Positions 17,285 through 25,653 of a DNA stretch of 64,000 bases are shown here, piece by piece (the stretch's first letter is position 1; each line of letters opens with the position of its first letter). Made by a program: the position numbers and the translations under genes. The notes beneath the pieces were generated by a model. The model saw nothing but the letters and a program-made list of their open reading frames with translations, was not told the DNA's origin and searched no databases. The stretch spans positions 62,001 through 126,000 of the forward strand of contig NZ_JABVEC010000018.1 of NCBI RefSeq assembly GCF_014323705.1, written 5' to 3'. Source of the stretch: Actinomadura alba (GTDB lineage: Bacteria; Actinomycetota; Actinomycetes; Streptosporangiales; Streptosporangiaceae).

Positions 17285-18379
17285 TCAGTGCGCGCGGCGG
17301 GCGAGGCATGCCACCAGTTCCGACAGCATCGCCAGCCCGGCGGGTGTCAGCCCGGCGGCGGCGCCCGACAGCGCGCCCACGGCGTACCGGGTCTGCTCGT
17401 CCACGGCGGCGCGCGTCCGCCGCAGCGCGGAGGAGTCCTTGACCAGGTCGACCACCTCGCGGACGGTGCCGTCGTCCTCCGGCTGGAGGGCGCCCAGAAG
17501 GCCGGCGAGCCGCGGGTGCTCCTCCTGCGCGTACAGCACGGGAAGCGTGAAGACGCCCATGGCCACGTCATGGCCCGCCGGCTTGCGGAGCCGCTCGTCC
17601 GATCCGGTGAGGTCGAGCAGATCGTCCACCAGCTGGTAGGCGAGCCCGAGGTGGTGCCCGTAGGACGTGAGGGCCTCGGCGGCCTCGGTGCCCGCGCCCG
17701 CCGCCAGGGCGCCCAGTCGGCACGCGGTGGCGAGCAGGGCCGCGGTCTTCCCGGTGATGGCGTCGTAGTAGTCAGGTTCGGTGCGGGCGGCGTCGAAGAG
17801 CAGGGCGGACTCGCGGGCCTGCCCGTCGCAGAGCCGGGCGAAGGTCTCCGAGACCAGCATGCCCTCGCGCTGTCCCAGCCCGCACGCGACGGCGACCGCG
17901 CGGGCGAGGAGGAAGTCTCCGGCCAGCACCGCGCGGATGTTGCCGTCGCGCACGTTGGCCGTGGGCACGCCGTGCCGGACGCCGGCCTCGTCCATGACAT
18001 CGTCGTGGACGAGGCTCGCCAGGTGCAGTAGTTCGACCGCCGCCCCGGCGCGCACGGCCCGGTCACGGTCCGCCGCCCGCTCCGCGCCCGGCGTGCCGAT
18101 CCAGGTCGCGTAGGCGGTGGCGAGCGCCAGCAGCGGGCGCAGCCGCTTGCCGCCGGACACGACGCCGGACAGCGCGCGAGCAATCAGTTCGTCCCCGCTC
18201 CCGGCCTCCTCGCGTACCAGGTCGACGCACGCGAGCAGGTCGGCCGCGAGCCGTTCCTCTGTGGCGAAGGCGGCGACCAGCCGGTGCGGCTCGAGCTCCA
18301 TCAGCCTCAGGACGTGCGCGCCGGACTGTTCTCCCACATTCCCCGGTGAGGACGACATCGTCTGCAAAAGTGAATCCAC
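17285..18379 (-). CDS. Trans-polyprenyl diphosphate synthase
   Basis: A 364-residue all-trans prenyl synthase with the first Asp-rich motif DDVMD (126-130) and the second DDLLD near 250, plus GGKRLRP near 76. The residues before the first motif are A121-S122, small rather than aromatic, which in this family permits chains longer than farnesyl; a C20 or longer product is inferred. It supplies the allylic diphosphate for the UbiA domain encoded 10 bp downstream. GTG start at 18379 with GGGAG upstream. First gene of the minus-strand terpenoid operon. The N-terminal 50 residues are an extension relative to short family members. Confidence 0.92.
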   Translation of the reverse strand: MDSLLQTMSSSPGNVGEQSGAHVLRLMELEPHRLVAAFATEERLAADLLACVDLVREEAGSGDELIARALSGVVSGGKRLRPLLALATAYATWIGTPGAERAADRDRAVRAGAAVELLHLASLVHDDVMDEAGVRHGVPTANVRDGNIRAVLAGDFLLARAVAVACGLGQREGMLVSETFARLCDGQARESALLFDAARTEPDYYDAITGKTAALLATACRLGALAAGAGTEAAEALTSYGHHLGLAYQLVDDLLDLTGSDERLRKPAGHDVAMGVFTLPVLYAQEEHPRLAGLLGALQPEDDGTVREVVDLVKDSSALRRTRAAVDEQTRYAVGALSGAAAGLTPAGLAMLSELVACLARRAH

Positions 18380-18646
18380 GTCTGCACTCCCTTGATCAAC
18401 AACGCAAGTGATATTACCTCCGCCAATTCGCGAATGGCAATTACATGGCGCGGTGCGAATAATTTTTCACAGAGCCAACAATGGTGTTTTATAATCGCGC
18501 ATATAAATAACACGGCAAGATCGACTTGTACACTCGCCCAAGGGGCAGAGATCTCTGGCGTTGACTCCGGCAAAGCCGGTGTGGACAGTGGAAACGTGGC
18601 GCGTATCCACCCTGACGCAGTGCTCGAATGGAAGAGAGGTGCCGCG
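18380..18646. promoter_or_regulatory. Divergent AT-rich promoter region, prenyl synthase / P450
   Basis: This 267-bp gap between divergent genes is strikingly AT-rich for the window (for example TTTTATAATCGCGCATATAAAT at 18488-18509), typical of actinomycete regulatory DNA. It should drive both the leftward terpenoid operon and the rightward P450. No specific operator was identified. Confidence 0.5.
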
Positions 18647-19978
18647 ATGCAATTCACCCTTCTGGACGACCTCCGGCTGGCCCGGGAATTCGATCAGCGG
18701 ATGGCCTATGCGATGCGCGATCTGAGCAGGCGCTCGGGACCCGTCGCGACCTATGGGTACGGCCCTTTGAAGACGACGTTCCTCTTCGGGCCGGAAGCCA
18801 ATGAATTCATCTTTCGCAATTCCTCGATATTTCGCTGGCGCGGGGGCTTCGAGACCCTGATCCCGCTCGCGGGCGAGACGGCGCTGCTGGTCAGCGACGG
18901 GCCCGGCCACGACCGCAGGCGCACCCTCGTTCAGCCCGCCTTCCAGCGCGAGCCGGTGACGGGATATCTCGGAGTCCTCCTGGACAAGCTGGACACCACA
19001 CTCGATTCGTGGCGCCCCGGGGACCGAATCGATCTCTACCGGATATTCCGCTCGCTGGTCCGGTCGTCCACCATCCGGGGCTTCTTCGGCCCGGAACTGG
19101 CGGCCCACCACGTGTCGCTGGGCGCCGACCTGGAGGTGGTGCTCCACCTGCTGAACTACTCACTGCCCAAGCAGCAGCTGCTCCAGACCGTCCCCAACCC
19201 GTTCTGGCGGCGGGCGAAGGCCGCCCTCGCCCGCATCGACCGGCGGGTCCGCGCCGAGATCACCCGGCGGCGGAACGCGGACGACCCGGGCGACGGCGTC
19301 CTCGGCCTGCTGATGAGCACCCACGGCGACGGGCTCGCCATGACCGACACCGAGCTCCGCGACATGGTGGTCAGCCTCATCGTCGCGAGCTACGACACCA
19401 CGAGCGCCGCCCTGTCCTGGGCGGTCTACGCCCTGTGGTCGGACCGCAGGGCCTGGGCCAGGGCGAGGTCCGAGGTCCGGGAGGGGCTTGGCGCGCGAAC
19501 ACCGGAGCTGGGCCTGCTGCGGGGGCTCCCGTACCTCGACTGGGTCACCTCCGAGACGCTGCGTCTCTACCCGCCCGCGATGGCCGGGGCCCGCAAGGCG
19601 GACGAGGACTTCACTTTCGCCGGGCACCGTGGCCGCGCCGGCGACCTGGTCGTGTTCAGCCAGTACGTCACTCACCGGCTGCCGCGCATCTGGGCCGACC
19701 CGGACCGCTTCTGGCCGGAGCGCTGGGACCGCGAACGCCCCGGCTACCGGCACCCCTCCAGCTACGAGTACCTGCCGTTCGGCGTCGGGGCGCGCCGCTG
19801 CCTCGGCTCCAACCTCGCACGCGCCGAGATCGCCGCCGTCCTCGCGCGGCTGCTGCAACGCACCGACCTGACGCTGCTGTCGCGCGACGTCCAGCCGACG
19901 GGCTTCACCGCGATGTTCCCGCGCGGCGGCGTCACCGTCCGCGTCGACCACGTCCGTGCTCCCCTGCCCGTGGGTTGA
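18647..19978 (+). CDS. Cytochrome P450
   Basis: A 443-residue P450 with I-helix VASYDTTSAA, ExxR in SETLRLYPP, the PERF-like PDRFWPERW and haem loop FGVGARRCLG with Cys near 385. It is longer than the first P450 and looks like the class related to fatty-acid or terpene hydroxylases (CYP102/CYP4-like meander). The frame is open upstream to 18392, but the ATG at 18647 has GAGAGG before it and gives the normal N-terminus. Divergent from the terpenoid operon, so a meroterpenoid oxidation is likely. It ends 5 bp from the convergent response regulator. Confidence 0.92.
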   Translation: MQFTLLDDLRLAREFDQRMAYAMRDLSRRSGPVATYGYGPLKTTFLFGPEANEFIFRNSSIFRWRGGFETLIPLAGETALLVSDGPGHDRRRTLVQPAFQREPVTGYLGVLLDKLDTTLDSWRPGDRIDLYRIFRSLVRSSTIRGFFGPELAAHHVSLGADLEVVLHLLNYSLPKQQLLQTVPNPFWRRAKAALARIDRRVRAEITRRRNADDPGDGVLGLLMSTHGDGLAMTDTELRDMVVSLIVASYDTTSAALSWAVYALWSDRRAWARARSEVREGLGARTPELGLLRGLPYLDWVTSETLRLYPPAMAGARKADEDFTFAGHRGRAGDLVVFSQYVTHRLPRIWADPDRFWPERWDRERPGYRHPSSYEYLPFGVGARRCLGSNLARAEIAAVLARLLQRTDLTLLSRDVQPTGFTAMFPRGGVTVRVDHVRAPLPVG

Positions 19979-19983
19979 CGTGG

Positions 19984-20652
19984 TCAGCAGAGCAGGCGGC
20001 GGGGCGTGACGATTCCTGACTCGTAGGCGACGACCACCAGCTGGGCCCGGTCACGAACGCCGAGCTTGGCGATGATGCGGCTCACGTAGGTCTTGACGGT
20101 CGCGGGGCTGATGACCAGCTTCACGGCGACCTCCGGGTTGGAGAGACCCTCAGCGATCAAGGTCAGCACCTCGCGCTCCCGGTCGGTCAGGGTCTCCAGC
20201 CCGGGACCCGTGGCCTGCGGGTCGGCCCGGCCGGCGAACTCTCCGATGAGGCGGCGGGTCACCGACGGGGCGATCAGTGCGTCGCCGCGGGCGACCACGC
20301 GCACGGCATGGATCAGCTCCGCCGGGTCGATGTCCTTGAGGAGGAAGCCGCTCGCCCCTGCGCGCAGCGCCCCGTAGATGTACTCGTCGAGTTCGTAGGT
20401 CGTCAGGATGATGACCTTGAGATCGGTCAGGAGCGGGTCCGCGCAGAGCTGGCGGGCGGCCTGGATGCCGTCCAACTCCGGCATGCGGATGTCCATCAGC
20501 ACGACGTCGGGCCGGAGCGCGCGACTCAGGGCGACGGCGTCACCGCCATCCTGCGCTTCACCGACCACGGTGATGTCGGGCAGCCCTTCGAGGATCGACC
20601 GGAAGCCGACTCGGACGAGTTTCTGGTCATCGGCGATGACAACGTTGATCAT
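19984..20652 (-). CDS. NarL/LuxR-family response regulator
   Basis: A 222-residue two-component response regulator. Receiver domain with phospho-acceptor Asp in VLMDIRMPE (near residue 54) and Lys in LLKD; C-terminal LuxR helix-turn-helix (LTDREREVLTLIAEGLSNPEVA, residues about 155-176). It overlaps the upstream sensor kinase gene by ATGA and is its cognate partner. Targets are unknown; the adjacent divergent cyd genes are the obvious candidates. Confidence 0.95.
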   Translation of the reverse strand: MINVVIADDQKLVRVGFRSILEGLPDITVVGEAQDGGDAVALSRALRPDVVLMDIRMPELDGIQAARQLCADPLLTDLKVIILTTYELDEYIYGALRAGASGFLLKDIDPAELIHAVRVVARGDALIAPSVTRRLIGEFAGRADPQATGPGLETLTDREREVLTLIAEGLSNPEVAVKLVISPATVKTYVSRIIAKLGVRDRAQLVVVAYESGIVTPRRLLC

Positions 20653-21806
20653 GCGTGCTCCCGCATCGGCAGCCTGGCCCTGACCTGGAAGCCTCCGTCG
20701 CCACAGGGACCGGCGCTCACTTCGCCGCCCAGGGCCGTAGCGCGCTCGCGCATCCCTTGGATTCCGTATCCGGGGTCCCGGCAGGCCCGGGCACCCGCGT
20801 TCTCGACTTGGATGAGGACGTCGTCGAGCTCGAAACGAATGCGCAACGTGGCCTGCCGAGTGTCGGCATGGCGCGCCACATTGGTCAGTGCCTCCTGCAC
20901 GATGCGGAAGGCCGCGAGGTCGACTTCAGCCGGTACTCGCTGCGGAGATCCCTCCATGGTGGTGCGGACCTTGAGCCCGGCACGCTCGACCGTGTCCACC
21001 AGATCCAGCAGGCGAGCCAGGCCGGGCGCCGGGGCGGTGCTGGCCTCCTCGTCGGCCTGGCGGAGCACCCCCAGCGTCGCCCTCAACTCCCTGCCGGCGT
21101 CCCGGCCCGCATTCCGAATCACGGTCAGTGCTTCGACCAGCTCATCGTGCAGGTCGCCTGGATCGCGCGATCGCCCATCGGTGAGGTGGAACAGGGCCGC
21201 CCCGGAGCGCACGTTGACCACCGAAATGTTGTGCGCCAGCACGTCGTGCAGCTCACGGGCGATGCGCATGCGTTCCTCGATGGCCCGCCGCCTGCCGTCG
21301 GCTTCGCGGCTCCGCTCGGCCTCCAGGGCCCGCTGTTCCACCTCGGCGAGGAACGCGCGCGTTTTCCAGGTCATCCCGCCGACCGCCAGCACGGCCACCA
21401 GCCAGCCGGCGATGAGGATGGCGCCCTCTTCCGTCCCCTGGTCCGGCTCAGCGGAGTTGCGGAGGATCATTCCCATGATTCCGACCACCGCGAAAAGGAC
21501 GGCGGCGGGGAGCCGCCCCTCAGCCGCCGCGGTAAAGAGGGCGATGATGAACGGGATGAAGATCGGCCCTCCGGAGTCGCCGATCGAGCCCGAGAGCGCA
21601 GAGGCCGCCAGTGTGAAGGCCAGGATCGCGACGGGGAAGCGGCGCCGGAGCATCAACGCAGCACAGGCGAGCAGTGTGAGGATGACCTGGGCTGGGGACG
21701 GACCGGGGCCGTCCTGCATGAGCGCGGAGCCCAGGACGAGGGCGAGGGTCGTGGCGGCGATCGCCGCGTCCAAGGCCAAGCCTTGGGACCGGCGATGGAG
21801 CCTCAT
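20649..21806 (-). CDS. Sensor histidine kinase (NarX/DesK-like, HisKA_3)
   Basis: A 385-residue kinase with five predicted membrane helices in the first 150 residues, no obvious extracellular sensor domain, then a dimerisation/phosphoacceptor helix (RIARELHDVLAHNISVV, His near residue 193) and a HATPase domain with YGIQGMRERA. It probably senses a membrane-associated signal, such as redox state or a lipophilic compound. A shared MarR-like operator at 21842-21857 covers its putative -10 box (TATAGT on the minus strand), 36 bp upstream of the start. Confidence 0.94.
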   Translation of the reverse strand: MRLHRRSQGLALDAAIAATTLALVLGSALMQDGPGPSPAQVILTLLACAALMLRRRFPVAILAFTLAASALSGSIGDSGGPIFIPFIIALFTAAAEGRLPAAVLFAVVGIMGMILRNSAEPDQGTEEGAILIAGWLVAVLAVGGMTWKTRAFLAEVEQRALEAERSREADGRRRAIEERMRIARELHDVLAHNISVVNVRSGAALFHLTDGRSRDPGDLHDELVEALTVIRNAGRDAGRELRATLGVLRQADEEASTAPAPGLARLLDLVDTVERAGLKVRTTMEGSPQRVPAEVDLAAFRIVQEALTNVARHADTRQATLRIRFELDDVLIQVENAGARACRDPGYGIQGMRERATALGGEVSAGPCGDGGFQVRARLPMREHA

Positions 21807-21841
21807 CGCAACCCTTCCGGAAAAGCCGACCCAGCACGGCC

Positions 21842-21857
21842 ACTATACATGACTACT
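21842..21857 (-). promoter_or_regulatory. MarR-type operator copy (HK-RR / cydAB divergent region)
   Basis: Minus-strand sequence AGTAGTCATGTATAGT. It matches the motif found upstream of the MarR gene, the small membrane protein, the MMPL exporter and the esterase. TATAGT within it is a good -10 for the kinase gene, so binding would block that promoter; the divergent cydA promoter may also be affected. Confidence 0.6.
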
Positions 21858-21950
21858 ATTTGGCTGATCCGGTCAGCGCCCTGGGTCTCCCAAGGTTGAC
21901 AATCAACTGTCGACCCCGGGCCGACGACAGGCCACCGCCGGCCCGCCACG

Positions 21951-23231
21951 ATGAATCTCATGAACGCGGAGACGCTCGACCTGGCGCGACTGCAGTTCGC
22001 GATCACTGCGGGTGCGCACTTTCTGTTCGTTGCGCTGACCCTCGGGCTGGCGGCCTTCCTGGTCTTCGCCCAAACACGGGCCACGGTGTCCGGCAGCGGT
22101 GTTCACCAGCGGATGACCCGCTACTGGGGTCAGCTCTACATCATCAACTACGGCATGGGGATCATCACCGGCATCGTCATGGAGTTCCAGTTCGGGCTGA
22201 ACTGGAGCGGGCTCACCGACATGGCCGGCGACGTCTTCGGTGCCCCTCTGGCGATGGAGGCGCTCATCGCGTTCTTCATCGAGTCGACGTTCCTCGGCCT
22301 GTGGATCTTCGGCTGGAACCACCTGAACAAATGGGTGCACCTGGCCTTGATCTGGGTCGTGGCCATCACCGCCTACGCCTCGGCCTATTGGATCCTCGCC
22401 GCCAACGGATTCCTGCAGAATCCGGTGGGCTACGAGAAACGCGGTGACGAGCTGGAGCTGGTCGACCTGGCCGCGGTCCTCACCAACGAGGACACGCTCA
22501 TCGCGCTGGCCCACGTCGTCGGTGCCGGCCTGCTGGCCGGGGGCTTCTTCCTTGCCGGCATCAGCGCCTATCACCTGCGTAAGCAGACCACCGACCTGGA
22601 TCTGTTCCGCCGTTCCTTGCGCATCGGTGTGGTCACCGCCGCGCCCGCCGCGTTGTTCACCGTGATCGTGGGCTTCGGCCAGTTCGCGGTGGTGGGCGAC
22701 AGCGTGCCGATGAAGTTCGCGGTGAGCCGGGGCGACACCGCCGAGCAGGAGAAGGTCCAGGCTGAGCTCACCGCCCGGCTCGGCCCCGGCGACTACCGCC
22801 CGCCGGACTGGATCAACGTGCCGGCGAGCGTGATGATCCTGCTCGGCTTCCTGATGGTTCTGCTCCTCCTCATCAACCTGCCGCTGGCGTTCAAGACGCA
22901 CGCCGGGCCCGTGACGCGCTTCTGGCGGCGGCTGCTGACGTGGTCCATCGCGCTGCCGTTCATCGCCACGATCGCCGGCTGGCTGTTCCGCGAGGTCGGG
23001 CGTCAACCGTGGACGATCACCGAGGTGCTCAGGACCGAGGATGCGATCTCGCCGTCGGTCTCCGCGGGGAACATGCGGCTCACGCTCGTGGTCTTCACCC
23101 TGCTGTTCGGCGCTCTGCTCGTTCTGGACGCCTGGTTGCTGGCGCGTTTCGCCGCCCGGGGCCCGGAAGGTTCGGCACTGGGCATGCCGCCGGACCCGGA
23201 CGAGGAGCCTGAGCCGGTGCCGACCTTCTGA
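21951..23231 (+). CDS. cydA: Cytochrome bd quinol oxidase subunit I
   Basis: A 426-residue CydA. Haem ligands: His23 (GAHFLF) for b595, the His in LAHVVG (near 184) for b558, Glu in VMEFQFGLNW and MEALIAFFIES for the haem d region, and the conserved GRQPW near 347. It is shorter than E. coli CydA because the quinol-binding Q-loop is compact, and the normal QPMKLAA segment is reduced to SVPMKF. It oxidises quinol and reduces oxygen without the bc1 complex. ATG at 21951 and 21960 are both possible starts. First gene of a cydABDC operon. Confidence 0.93.
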   Translation: MNLMNAETLDLARLQFAITAGAHFLFVALTLGLAAFLVFAQTRATVSGSGVHQRMTRYWGQLYIINYGMGIITGIVMEFQFGLNWSGLTDMAGDVFGAPLAMEALIAFFIESTFLGLWIFGWNHLNKWVHLALIWVVAITAYASAYWILAANGFLQNPVGYEKRGDELELVDLAAVLTNEDTLIALAHVVGAGLLAGGFFLAGISAYHLRKQTTDLDLFRRSLRIGVVTAAPAALFTVIVGFGQFAVVGDSVPMKFAVSRGDTAEQEKVQAELTARLGPGDYRPPDWINVPASVMILLGFLMVLLLLINLPLAFKTHAGPVTRFWRRLLTWSIALPFIATIAGWLFREVGRQPWTITEVLRTEDAISPSVSAGNMRLTLVVFTLLFGALLVLDAWLLARFAARGPEGSALGMPPDPDEEPEPVPTF

Positions 23232-23286
23232 CCGGTGACCTCCTGGCCGGGATCGGCCGACCAGGACCTCACGACAAGGAATTCGC

Positions 23287-24054
23287 ATGGAAGTCCTCGC
23301 CATCGGCCTGCTGGCCTTCGTCGCCATCGGCTATTTCGTGCTCGCGGGCACCGACCTCGGCACCGGAATGGCGCTGTTCTTCCTGGGCCGCAACGCTCGG
23401 GAGCGCCGTCTGGTGATCGCCTCGTTCGCCCCGTTCTTCCTCGGAAACGAGGTCTGGCTGATTCTCACCGCCGGCCTCCTGGTCGGTCTGTTCCCCACGC
23501 TGGAAGGCGAGTTGTTCACCGAGCTCTTCGTCGTGGTCGCAGCGCTCCTGACCGGCTGGGTGATCCGAGACGCCGGACTCTGGCTTCGTGGGCGTCTGGA
23601 TGCCGTCCGCTGGCAGACGTTCTGGGACGGGGCCATCACCACCGGAAGCTGGCTGGTGACGGGCGCGTGGGGCTGGGCCATCGGAAGCCTGCTCCTCTAC
23701 CGGCTCGAGCCAGAGGCCTCCTTGTTCCCCCTCATCGGTGTCGGAGCGGCATGGGCACTCTTCGGCCTGCACGGAGCGGCGTTCGCAGCCCTGCGCCTGC
23801 ACGACGCCCCCCACGGCCGGGCCCGCGCACTGTCGGGGCCGTCCGGGGAACGCATCACGTTCCTGCTCACTTCGGCGGGCATGACCTTGCTTCCGCTCGT
23901 CGCCGCGGCTCGGCTGCCACTGCGGGACAACGTCACGGAATCGGCCTCCTGGCTGGCGGTCACCACGGCCGTGGTCCTGCCTCTCCTCGTGGCCGCACAG
24001 GCCTGGGTGTGGTGGCTCTTCCGGCACCGCGTCACAGGTCCGACGTACCTCTGA
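23287..24054 (+). CDS. cydB: Cytochrome bd oxidase subunit II, short form
   Basis: A 255-residue CydB-like membrane protein with about seven helices and the N-terminal GTDLGTGMALFFLGR region characteristic of subunit II. It is about 80-120 residues shorter than usual CydB, yet the frame is intact and it is followed at once by cydD. AAGGAA ribosome site 7 nt before the ATG. It should pair with CydA as an oxidase of a divergent subtype; whether a separate small subunit compensates is unknown. Confidence 0.85.
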   Translation: MEVLAIGLLAFVAIGYFVLAGTDLGTGMALFFLGRNARERRLVIASFAPFFLGNEVWLILTAGLLVGLFPTLEGELFTELFVVVAALLTGWVIRDAGLWLRGRLDAVRWQTFWDGAITTGSWLVTGAWGWAIGSLLLYRLEPEASLFPLIGVGAAWALFGLHGAAFAALRLHDAPHGRARALSGPSGERITFLLTSAGMTLLPLVAAARLPLRDNVTESASWLAVTTAVVLPLLVAAQAWVWWLFRHRVTGPTYL

Positions 24055-24078
24055 GCGTGCGGCCATGAGGAGGCACCC

Positions 24079-25653
24079 GTGAGAGGTCAAGAGATCCCGG
24101 GCGTCGATCGCAGGCGGCTGCTGCGGGTACTGGCGCCGCTGGCGGTCGTCCAGGGGCTGCTGGTGCTCGCGCAGGCGGAGCTCGTGGTCCGTGCGCTGGC
24201 TCCGCCCGATGCCGGCCCCCTCCCCTGGCTCGCCGGGACGGTCGCGCTCCGGGCCGGCCTGTCGTGGGCCACCGCGCAGTACGCCCGGCGAACCGCGGCG
24301 GATGCCAAGGCCGACCTACGATCGTCATTGCTACACGCGCGTGGCGGGCCGACTCTGATCGTCAAGGGCCTGGACGCACTCGACCCCTACCTCACCGGTT
24401 ACCTGCCCCAACTCGCGGTCGCCGCGATCGTCCCGCCGTTGATCCTGGTGCGACTGCTGACCGCGGATGTTGCGGCGGGACTGACGGTGCTGGTGACGCT
24501 GCCGCTCGTACCGGTTTTCGGCATCCTCGTCGGCTGGTACACCCGCGACGCCACCCGCTTGCAATGGGAACGGCTGAACCGCCTCGGCGGTCATTTCCGC
24601 GACGTCGTCGCGGGAATGTCGACGCTGCGGGCCTTCGACCGGCTCCGCCACCAGGAGGCGGAAGTCGGCAGGATGGCCGAGGCGCACCGACTGGCGACCA
24701 GGAGAGTGCTGCGGGTGGCCTTCCTGTCCGCACTCGTACTTGAACTGGTGGCGACGCTGTCGGTCGCGCTGGTGGCCGTCCCAGTGGGCCTGCGGCTGCT
24801 GGACGGTGGAATCGACTACCGGACCGCCCTGCTCGTGCTGCTGCTGACGCCGGAGGTGTACCTTCCCCTGCGCGCCCTCGGCAGCCGGTTCCACGCCGCG
24901 GCCGAAGGGCTCGCGGTCGCGGAGGAGGCCGCACGCGTCATTGGAAATCCGGGGACCGAACCCGCGGGCCGCCGACCGGCGACGCGTGGTGTGGAGATCC
25001 GCCTGGAGAACGTCACCGTCCGTTATGGCGAGCGGCTCGCCCTCGACAACGTCTCACTGGTCGTCCGGCCGGGAGAAGTCGTAGCCCTCACCGGGCCCAG
25101 CGGTGCGGGAAAGTCCACGCTGCTGGCGGTCATCCTCGGTCTGGTCAGCCCTGACGACGGCAGAATCCTGGTGGACGGCGCCGACCTGTCGGATTTGGAC
25201 GGCGCCGCCTGGCGGCGGCGTATCGCCTGGGTGCCGCAGGCTCCACATCTCTTCGCCGAGTCCGTGGCGAACAACGTACGGTTGGGCGCTCCGGACTCGT
25301 CCGAGGACGCGGTGCAGAACGCCCTCCTCGCCGCGCGGGCCGAGACCTTCGTGAAGGAGCTCCCACAGGGCCGTGACACCGTGCTGGGCGAACGGGGAGC
25401 CGGTCTGTCCGCCGGCGAACGGCAACGAATCGCCTTGGCCCGGGCATACCTGCGCGACGCCCCGATTCTGCTGCTCGACGAGCCGACCGCCCGGCTCGAT
25501 CCCACGAGTGAGAATGCCGTGGTCCACGCGGCCCGACGGCTTTTGCTGGGACGCACCGCGGTACTCGTCGCGCACCGTCCCGCCCTGCTCCAGGCCGCCG
25601 AGCGAGTCGTGCGGCTGAGGGATGGACGTATTCTCGAGGAGGTGCGCTCATGA
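24079..25653 (+). CDS. cydD: CydD-type ABC transporter (membrane and ATPase domains)
   Basis: A 524-residue ABC half-transporter: six-helix membrane domain (about 1-290) then an ATPase with Walker A GPSGAGKST, signature LSAGERQR and Walker B ILLLDEP. CydDC exports cysteine/glutathione or handles haem and is needed for bd oxidase assembly. GTG start with GGAGG 5 nt upstream, 24 bp after cydB; its stop overlaps cydC (ATGA), so the two halves are translationally coupled. Confidence 0.92.
   Translation: MRGQEIPGVDRRRLLRVLAPLAVVQGLLVLAQAELVVRALAPPDAGPLPWLAGTVALRAGLSWATAQYARRTAADAKADLRSSLLHARGGPTLIVKGLDALDPYLTGYLPQLAVAAIVPPLILVRLLTADVAAGLTVLVTLPLVPVFGILVGWYTRDATRLQWERLNRLGGHFRDVVAGMSTLRAFDRLRHQEAEVGRMAEAHRLATRRVLRVAFLSALVLELVATLSVALVAVPVGLRLLDGGIDYRTALLVLLLTPEVYLPLRALGSRFHAAAEGLAVAEEAARVIGNPGTEPAGRRPATRGVEIRLENVTVRYGERLALDNVSLVVRPGEVVALTGPSGAGKSTLLAVILGLVSPDDGRILVDGADLSDLDGAAWRRRIAWVPQAPHLFAESVANNVRLGAPDSSEDAVQNALLAARAETFVKELPQGRDTVLGERGAGLSAGERQRIALARAYLRDAPILLLDEPTARLDPTSENAVVHAARRLLLGRTAVLVAHRPALLQAAERVVRLRDGRILEEVRS

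Noticed and set aside
18392..18646. N-terminal extension of the second P450
   Set aside because: The frame is open but translates an AT-rich promoter region; the ATG at 18647 has the ribosome site and gives a normal P450 N-terminus.
21896..21915. TTGACAATCAACTGTC near cydA as a redox-sensor (Rex) site
   Set aside because: There is a small GTTGA/TCAAC palindrome, but it does not match the Rex pattern TGTGA-n6-TTCACA.
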